Shown one piece after another: positions 58,925-64,000 of a DNA stretch of 64,000 nt. The notes beneath the pieces are model-generated. The model made no database searches and had not been told where the DNA came from. It saw only the letters and a program-made list of their open reading frames with translations. The stretch's first letter is position 1. Each line of letters opens with the position of its first letter. A program made the translations under genes and the position numbers. The stretch comes from Candidatus Gastranaerophilales bacterium (GTDB lineage Bacteria > Cyanobacteriota > Vampirovibrionia > Gastranaerophilales > Gastranaerophilaceae), in NCBI GenBank assembly GCA_944325145.1, contig CALYDL010000005.1, positions 19,589-83,588 of the forward strand, given 5' to 3'.

Positions 58925-59853
58925 TATTCTTCATACCCGAGCATTTTTAGCGCTGTTTTATCTTTTTGCCAGTTCTTTTTAACTTTTACAAAAAGTTCTA
59001 AAAAAACTTTTCCTTCAATAATTTCTTCAAGCTCTAACCTTGAATCTGTTCCGATTTTTTTCAGCATTGAACCTTTTTTCCCAATTATAATTCCTTTTTG
59101 GCTATCTGCAGACACAAAAATTGTAGCTTTAATTTTATCAATATCACCTTCTGTTTTATATTCATCTATTAAAACAGCAACTGAATGGGGAATTTCATCT
59201 TTTGTATTTAAAATAATTTTTTCTCTTATAACCTCACTTGCTATCATTCGCATATTTTGGTCTGTTATAATGTCATCGGGGTATAATTTTGGCGAATTTG
59301 GAAGGTAATTTTTAATTGTTTCAATTAATTTTGGAATATTTTTCCCCGTTTTAGCGGAAACTTTAATTATAGGAAGGTTTTCATCAAACAAAGTTTTATA
59401 GCTTATAATGTTTGCTTCTTTTTTTCCTTCATCTTTTATTAAATCAATTTTATTTGCAACAATAATAACAGGTTTTTTAGATTTTTTTATACAATTTTCA
59501 ACAATCCAAATATCCCCTTTGCCTGCCCTTTCGGTTGCATCAACCAAAAACAAAATAACGTCACCGTCATCTATTGCCCCCGTTGATTGCCCGTGAAGAT
59601 ATTCCCCCAATTTATTCAAGGGTTTATGAACCCCCGGGGTGTCTATAAAAACAATTTGGGCATCATCTTCTGTTAAAATGCCTTTAATTTGTTTTCTTGT
59701 TGTTTGAGCAGTATTTGTTGTTATTGCAATTTTTTGCCCCGTTATAAAATTAACCAAAGTTGATTTACCAACGTTTGGGCGGGCTAAGACAACCGCATAA
59801 CCGCATTTATAATCTGTTACATTATTAAGTTTTGGCATGTTCGTTTTATTCAT
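58924..59853 (-). CDS. era: GTPase Era
   Basis: Era binds the 3' end of 16S rRNA and is required for 30S assembly. The G1 loop reads ARPNVGKST, where most Era proteins have GRPNVGKST. The switch and G3 motifs are TTRKQIKGIL and DTPGVHKP, with G4 NKIDL. The C-terminal KH domain has VSADSQKGIIIGKKGSML. At 309 aa it is full length. It is the first gene of a four-gene coupled operon and its mRNA is predicted leaderless. Confidence 0.96.
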   Translation of the reverse strand: MNKTNMPKLNNVTDYKCGYAVVLARPNVGKSTLVNFITGQKIAITTNTAQTTRKQIKGILTEDDAQIVFIDTPGVHKPLNKLGEYLHGQSTGAIDDGDVILFLVDATERAGKGDIWIVENCIKKSKKPVIIVANKIDLIKDEGKKEANIISYKTLFDENLPIIKVSAKTGKNIPKLIETIKNYLPNSPKLYPDDIITDQNMRMIASEVIREKIILNTKDEIPHSVAVLIDEYKTEGDIDKIKATIFVSADSQKGIIIGKKGSMLKKIGTDSRLELEEIIEGKVFLELFVKVKKNWQKDKTALKMLGYEE

Positions 59854-59859
59854 AGTATA

Positions 59860-59865
59860 ATTCTA
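59860..59865 (-). promoter_or_regulatory. -10 element for leaderless era
   Basis: TAGAAT on the minus strand lies 6 bases before the era ATG. The bases from here to the ATG repeat the TTATACTATGAAT context seen at rarA (16479-16490). Confidence 0.5.
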
Positions 59866-59914
59866 CTATAAAATTACCCGTTTTATAAACGGAAAAAACA
59901 AGGATGTTATCAGG

Positions 59915-61975
59915 ATGAGAAAAATATTTACGGTATTATTTGCCATATTTGTACTTTTATTCAGTACGCAAAGCCTTTTTGCGGCAGCTGGAGATTACAA
60001 AAACAACTTATTAAAAATTGAAATTACAAAGCTTGATGAAAACAGCTATGATATAGGCTTATACACTCAAAAAGTTTATAATGAACCTGTTAAAATAATT
60101 AAAAAAACAGACACCGTTTATTATTTCTTATTGCCTGAAACAAGCAATTCAATAACATCTGTTACCCCAAATGATGCTATTAAAAATGTTTTAATTAAAT
60201 CTTACCCTTATGCAGGGCAAGATATGGAAAACAGCTATACAAAAGTAGCTATTATAACATCTAAACCCGTTAACTTATCGACATCTTTAAGAACTTTAGA
60301 CACAAGCATTTCTCCAAGACTGGACCCTATCCGCCTTGCAAAGCTTGATAAAGTTTTTGAAAGATATTCTGACCGCTTAGCTGAAAACAACATTCCAACG
60401 CCTTTAGCGGAATTTAGAAAACAAACAATCGCAGCTAAAAGGCCTGAACTTAAAAGTGATGTTAAAGTAAAAGAAGAAAAAATTGCATCTTCTAAAGTTC
60501 CTGCAAAAAAACCGGTACAAGCAGCAAAACCTGCTCAAACCGTTGTTAAAAAGCAGCCTGTAAAACAACAAGTTGCACAAACAACTGCAAAAAAACCTGT
60601 TGTGGTTGCTGCAAAACCAAAAACTCAAACAGTTGTTAAAAAGCAGCCTGTTCAAAAGGTTCAAACAAAACCTGTTCAAACAACAAAAGTTGCTGTTAAT
60701 AAGCCTGCTATTCAGCATGTTACAGTGAAAAAACCTGTTACAACAGCACAAAAACCTGTTCAAAAAATTCAAACAAAACCTGTTCAAGTTAGTGTAAAAC
60801 AGGCTCCAATTGAAGTAAAAAAACAAGAACAGCCAAAAATTGCATACAACAAAGAAACAAAACCTGTTAACGTTCAAGTTCAAACACCAAAGGCAGAAAC
60901 AAGGCCTCAACCCCTTGATAATGAACCTGTAAAAATATCTGAAGAAAAATCTGAAAATAAAAAACAGGTTGAAGAATTTGAAAAACAATTGGCAACAACA
61001 GAACCAATTGACGCAGAATTCGGCAAAAAAGTTCCTGTTGAAAACATAGAAGAAAACAAGGATATAAAAGCAGAAGTTGTTGAGCCAATTCAAAACGCAC
61101 CTGCTCCAAATATTCCTGTGAAAAACCAAAACAATAGCACCTACTTACTTTTTGGCCTGTTTGCAATATTGTTTGTACTATACGTTTTTGCAAAGAAAGA
61201 CACTTTAAACAAGAAAAAACTTGCGCTTGAAGCTGCAAGCAAACAAAATGCAGCTAAAGGTGCAGATGATATTAAAGAATTCCTTAAAAAACGCACGGCT
61301 ATTAAAAAACAGGCAGAAACAGAAACTATTCAAGAGCAAGAAGAAGTTCAAAAAATTCAGCCAACCGTTCAAGAACAAGAAGAAACTATTGCGGCATACA
61401 ACGTTCAAGAAGAACCAAAAGTTGAACCAACCGTTACCGTTATGACAGATGAAGACGACAGAATTCAAGCTTTCAACGCTTATATGGAAAATGTTCAAGA
61501 AAATTCCGCTACCTTTGAAGAAGAAACAACTCTTCAATCTTTATCAGATATAACTGAAGATGATGCCGTTATTGCTCAACTCTACACTCCTATTGAAAAT
61601 GTATCAGGCAGCTATGCTTCATATAGCGAAATAAGCGAACTTCAACCTTTGGAAAATAATGTTGAACCCATACAACAAACCGAAGAAGAAATTGCTGATG
61701 ATGAAGTTGCAACAATTGTTTCAACTTCAAAATTAACCGAAACAAGGGGCTTATACCTTGCAAAATTTGAAGGTGCAACCTCTCTTGTAGGCTACATTCA
61801 AGATGACATTTATGTTTTATATAATTTTGGCGATGTTAACGTTCAAGATACAACAATTGAATCAAGCTTAGCTCAAGAAAACGATACAGATAGCATCTAT
61901 ATTGTAAAAACAGGCGGTAAAAAACTTATGGTTAAATCTACCCCCTACGATATGAGCTTAGAAATGGTTATGTAA
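59915..61975 (+). CDS. Large exported repeat-rich membrane protein, 686 aa
   Basis: Residues 1-24 are a signal peptide (VLFAIFVLLFSTQSLFAA). An AMIN-like beta domain may occupy residues 28-130 (LLKIEITKLDENSYDIGLYT). Residues about 185-310 are a Lys/Pro/Val/Gln repeat region with many K-K-P-V and K-Q-P-V units, likely an extended periplasmic linker. One membrane helix is near 408-428 (TYLLFGLFAILFVLYVFAKK), followed by an acidic cytoplasmic domain. This order resembles FimV-like or TonB-like envelope-spanning proteins. The family is not identified. It may serve pili or the flagellar system. Confidence 0.7.
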   Translation: MRKIFTVLFAIFVLLFSTQSLFAAAGDYKNNLLKIEITKLDENSYDIGLYTQKVYNEPVKIIKKTDTVYYFLLPETSNSITSVTPNDAIKNVLIKSYPYAGQDMENSYTKVAIITSKPVNLSTSLRTLDTSISPRLDPIRLAKLDKVFERYSDRLAENNIPTPLAEFRKQTIAAKRPELKSDVKVKEEKIASSKVPAKKPVQAAKPAQTVVKKQPVKQQVAQTTAKKPVVVAAKPKTQTVVKKQPVQKVQTKPVQTTKVAVNKPAIQHVTVKKPVTTAQKPVQKIQTKPVQVSVKQAPIEVKKQEQPKIAYNKETKPVNVQVQTPKAETRPQPLDNEPVKISEEKSENKKQVEEFEKQLATTEPIDAEFGKKVPVENIEENKDIKAEVVEPIQNAPAPNIPVKNQNNSTYLLFGLFAILFVLYVFAKKDTLNKKKLALEAASKQNAAKGADDIKEFLKKRTAIKKQAETETIQEQEEVQKIQPTVQEQEETIAAYNVQEEPKVEPTVTVMTDEDDRIQAFNAYMENVQENSATFEEETTLQSLSDITEDDAVIAQLYTPIENVSGSYASYSEISELQPLENNVEPIQQTEEEIADDEVATIVSTSKLTETRGLYLAKFEGATSLVGYIQDDIYVLYNFGDVNVQDTTIESSLAQENDTDSIYIVKTGGKKLMVKSTPYDMSLEMVM

Positions 61976-62016
61976 ATCGGCCGTTACATACCTTCAAAAA
62001 TTGGGAATAATATAAG

Positions 62017-62026
62017 TTAGCGCTAA
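62017..62026. repeat. Palindrome upstream of the 111-aa gene
   Basis: TTAGCGCTAA is a perfect 10-base palindrome 22 bases before the GTG start; it may be an operator, but it is short. Confidence 0.35.
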
Positions 62027-62048
62027 ATTATTTTATAAGGAATTAAAA

Positions 62049-62384
62049 GTGTCTGAAGCAAAAAAAGCTTTAATTGAAGAACCTTTTAATTTTGCCGATT
62101 TGTTCTGCCAAATGGGCGACCCTGTTGTTGTGGTTAAAAAAGAAGAAACCAAAAACAAAATAATTGAAAGCCTTGAAGAGATTGAAAAAAAGCTTAATAA
62201 CCCCTATGATGAAATAGAAATTATCGATAACAGCGACAAAGAACAATCAACAGATGCTCTTGCGCAAAAAATAGGCTATAAAACAGATTGGTCTGACATT
62301 GATTTTACAGGCTGGCAAGATATTAAATCGGATAGAATTAATATTGAAAACGCCTTAAAAAAGCTTGATGAACAAGAAAACTAA
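62049..62384 (+). CDS. Hypothetical acidic protein, 111 aa, GTG start
   Basis: I do not recognise this protein. It is acidic and soluble (IIESLEEIEKKLNNPYDEIEIID, then WSDIDFTGWQDI near the end). The start is GTG with AAGGAATT 6 bases before it. Its end overlaps the flhA end by 4 bases tail to tail. There is no signal peptide. It follows the 686-aa exported protein after a 73-base gap, which contains the palindrome at 62017. Confidence 0.65.
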   Translation: MSEAKKALIEEPFNFADLFCQMGDPVVVVKKEETKNKIIESLEEIEKKLNNPYDEIEIIDNSDKEQSTDALAQKIGYKTDWSDIDFTGWQDIKSDRINIENALKKLDEQEN

Positions 62385-64000
62385 TAGCCTTCGCCTATTG
62401 TGTCAATTGCTTCAACTCTAATATCTGTTATAAGTTCAGAATATGAAATAACAACAATTGTAGGAATGTGCCTTTCTAACATTTGATATAAAGGCAATCT
62501 TATTCTTGGCGAACACAAAATAACGGGCTGAACACCAACTGCCTGATGTGCCTTCATTAAGGTGTTAGCCGTTGTTTCAATTAATTCTTGCACTTGCATT
62601 GGGTTTAATAAAAACATTGTGCCAAGTTCCGTTCTTTGGCAAGAATCATCCAAGGTTTTTTCCCATTCGCTTGATAGCGTAAGCGCATATAAAACCTTAT
62701 CTTTGTTACAGTTTTGAAGGCAAATTTGCCTGCCTAATGCCGCCCTTAACCTTTCGGATAAAATATCGGGTTCTTTTGAAAACCTTGCATAGTCGCATAA
62801 TCTTTCAAAAATAAAGATAATATCTTTAATTGAAACTTTTTCTCTAATTAAGTTAACAAAAATTTTCCTTAAGTCTGATGTTGAAATAATGGTTGGAACA
62901 AGGTCGTTAACTAATGTTGGGTCTTGAGATTTAACAAGTTCCATAAGTTTCAAGACATCTGTTTTTGTCATTACTTCATCAACATATTTTCTAACGCAAT
63001 CTTGAAGGTGAGTTACAATAACATCAACTGCATCAACTGCAACAATTTTAGAGTTTCTATCAATATATTGAGGGTCAATCCAATAAGCTTGTGATTGGTA
63101 AGTTGGGTCAACTGATACAATAACGTTATCGGGCACTTTTTTGCCCAAAGCTTCCCATTGATCTGCAATAACCATAAATTTTGAAGGGTAAACAACGCCC
63201 GTTGCAACGGTGTTGCCCCTTATTGCAATTAAATATTCGTTATCTTTTATGGCAGATGAATCCATAATTCTTATGTTTGGAATAATATAGCCTAATTCAT
63301 CTGTCACTCTTTGTCTTAGGGCTGCAATTTTAGCCAATAATTGCCCGTCTTGGTCAGGGTCTGCAATAATTAACAAGCCTGAACCAACCTGTAAGGATAA
63401 AACGTCAACACCCAATCTTTCATACATTTTATTCGGGTTAACAAGGTCTTGCATATTTTTTCTAACAGCATCCAATTGTCCTAATTGCTGCTGAACATCG
63501 GCATTTACAAGAACAGAAATGCCTGCAAAAAGCAAAATTATGGAAAACATAACAAAAGGCCACCAAGGAAGCCCTGTTACACCGCTTGTTATTGCAATAA
63601 ACATCAAAAAGCCGCAAGATAAAAAGAGAGCTTGCGGTTTAGATAAAATTTGCAAGGTAACGTCTTTTGCAAGTGATGTGCTTGCACCGGTTGACCTTGT
63701 CATCACGATACCTGATGATATTGCCATTAAAAGAGAAGGAAGCTGAGAAGATAAACCGTCACCAATTGTTAATACGGTATATTTTGAAACGGCATCCGCC
63801 AATGGCATTTGGTTCATTACAACACCAATTATTAAGCCGCCTATGATGTTAATAACAGCAATAATAATACCTGCAATGGTATCACCTTTAACAAACTTCA
63901 TAGCACCATCCATTGAACCAAATAAGGATGATTCCCTTTGAAGGTCTTCCCTTCTTTTAACCGCTTCTTCGGGGGAAATTAAGCCTTGGTTAAAATCGGC
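62381..64000 (-). CDS. flhA: Flagellar-type export gate FlhA (partial, N-terminus outside window)
   Basis: FlhA forms the nonameric export gate of the flagellar secretion apparatus. The visible 539 residues hold the last membrane helices (DTIAGIIIAVINIIGGLIIG, LPSLLMAISSGIVMTRSTGA and a following pair) and the cytoplasmic C-terminal domain (VDVLSLQVGSGLLIIADP, SSAIKDNEYLIAIRG, VDAVDVIVTHLQDCVRKY). The edge sequence (REDLQRESSLFGSMDGAMKFVKGD) matches FlhA's loop before the helices. An injectisome homologue (SctV) is a less likely alternative. Flagella would require many more genes beyond the right edge. Confidence 0.93.
   Translation of the reverse strand, partial: ADFNQGLISPEEAVKRREDLQRESSLFGSMDGAMKFVKGDTIAGIIIAVINIIGGLIIGVVMNQMPLADAVSKYTVLTIGDGLSSQLPSLLMAISSGIVMTRSTGASTSLAKDVTLQILSKPQALFLSCGFLMFIAITSGVTGLPWWPFVMFSIILLFAGISVLVNADVQQQLGQLDAVRKNMQDLVNPNKMYERLGVDVLSLQVGSGLLIIADPDQDGQLLAKIAALRQRVTDELGYIIPNIRIMDSSAIKDNEYLIAIRGNTVATGVVYPSKFMVIADQWEALGKKVPDNVIVSVDPTYQSQAYWIDPQYIDRNSKIVAVDAVDVIVTHLQDCVRKYVDEVMTKTDVLKLMELVKSQDPTLVNDLVPTIISTSDLRKIFVNLIREKVSIKDIIFIFERLCDYARFSKEPDILSERLRAALGRQICLQNCNKDKVLYALTLSSEWEKTLDDSCQRTELGTMFLLNPMQVQELIETTANTLMKAHQAVGVQPVILCSPRIRLPLYQMLERHIPTIVVISYSELITDIRVEAIDTIGEGY

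Noticed and set aside
60404..61129. Minus-strand frame rich in Phe, Cys and Asn
   Set aside because: It is the antisense of the Lys/Pro/Val repeat region of the 686-aa protein and its composition is a direct consequence of that repeat.
61969..61990. TATGTAA / TTACATA inverted repeat as a terminator
   Set aside because: It overlaps the stop codon, has no T-run and only 7 pairs; it may be chance.
1..64000. CRISPR arrays, insertion sequences and prophage
   Set aside because: No regularly spaced direct repeats, transposase motifs or phage structural genes were seen; gene content and codon use are even throughout.

Overview
The window is a compact, AT-rich bacterial chromosome segment. It carries about 65 protein genes on both strands and two tRNA genes. 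I see no CRISPR array, rRNA, phage or insertion sequence. The cell is Gram-negative (diderm): there is a secretin, a type IV pilus/type II secretion assembly set and part of a flagellar-type export gate (FlhA). The genes also suggest a fermentative or anaerobic life: a Rex redox repressor, an iron alcohol dehydrogenase, rubrerythrin with a PerR/Fur repressor, a FeoA-FeoB fusion, an orphan sodium-pump gamma subunit and an acyl-CoA dehydratase activase-like protein. Together with a SigF-like sigma factor and a set of unrecognised proteins bearing a short N-terminal F-[TQ]-G motif, this best fits the non-photosynthetic sister lineage of Cyanobacteria (Vampirovibrionia/Melainabacteria, Gastranaerophilales-like). 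That placement is inference from gene content; no 16S is present.

Layout. 1-3 kb: end of rfbA, two unknown genes, tsaD. 3-7.4 kb: a TPR/NHL protein, an overlapping LOG-chbG-like-rex operon, a candidate small RNA and an orphan DNA methyltransferase. 7.4-10.6 kb: secG, then upp-sigma factor-prepilin peptidase as an operon. 10.8-16.5 kb: alcohol dehydrogenase, Hsp20, hemW and a SIS isomerase (divergent), rpsT, a sugar-binding lipoprotein-like protein. 16.5-21.8 kb: rarA, two F-x-G motif proteins, a GH38 alpha-mannosidase. 21.8-29.9 kb: rubrerythrin and its PerR-like repressor with a near-perfect operator, then the pilus operon (PilP/GspC-like, secretin, ATPase, platform protein, TSCPD protein). 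30-38.7 kb: obgE, grpE-dnaJ with two passengers, an ArsB/NhaD-type transporter with OadG, and an activase-like pair. 38.8-44.4 kb: tRNA-Ser, a hydrolase/acetyltransferase pair divergent from a LysR regulator, and an 875-residue F-T-G motif protein. 44.5-52.5 kb: a receiver-histidine kinase, a NarL-type regulator and a secreted protein in one operon, tRNA-Val, rimO, small exported proteins, a glycosyltransferase and a ribbon-helix-helix regulator. 52.7-64 kb: an amidohydrolase with a dCMP deaminase, feoAB, an era-(51 aa)-(168 aa)-prmC operon, a large repeat-rich membrane protein and the C-terminal part of FlhA.

Two signals stand out beyond the gene list. First, at least ten genes have a sigma-70 -10 hexamer exactly 6 (once 7) bases before the ATG, so their mRNAs should be leaderless; elsewhere clear Shine-Dalgarno sites are used. 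Second, the minus strand at 6256-6334 carries a stem-loop, a CU-rich anti-Shine-Dalgarno linker and a strong terminator. No recognised gene accounts for them, and the architecture resembles cyanobacterial Yfr1. The tRNA-Val gene also departs from the normally invariant U33.
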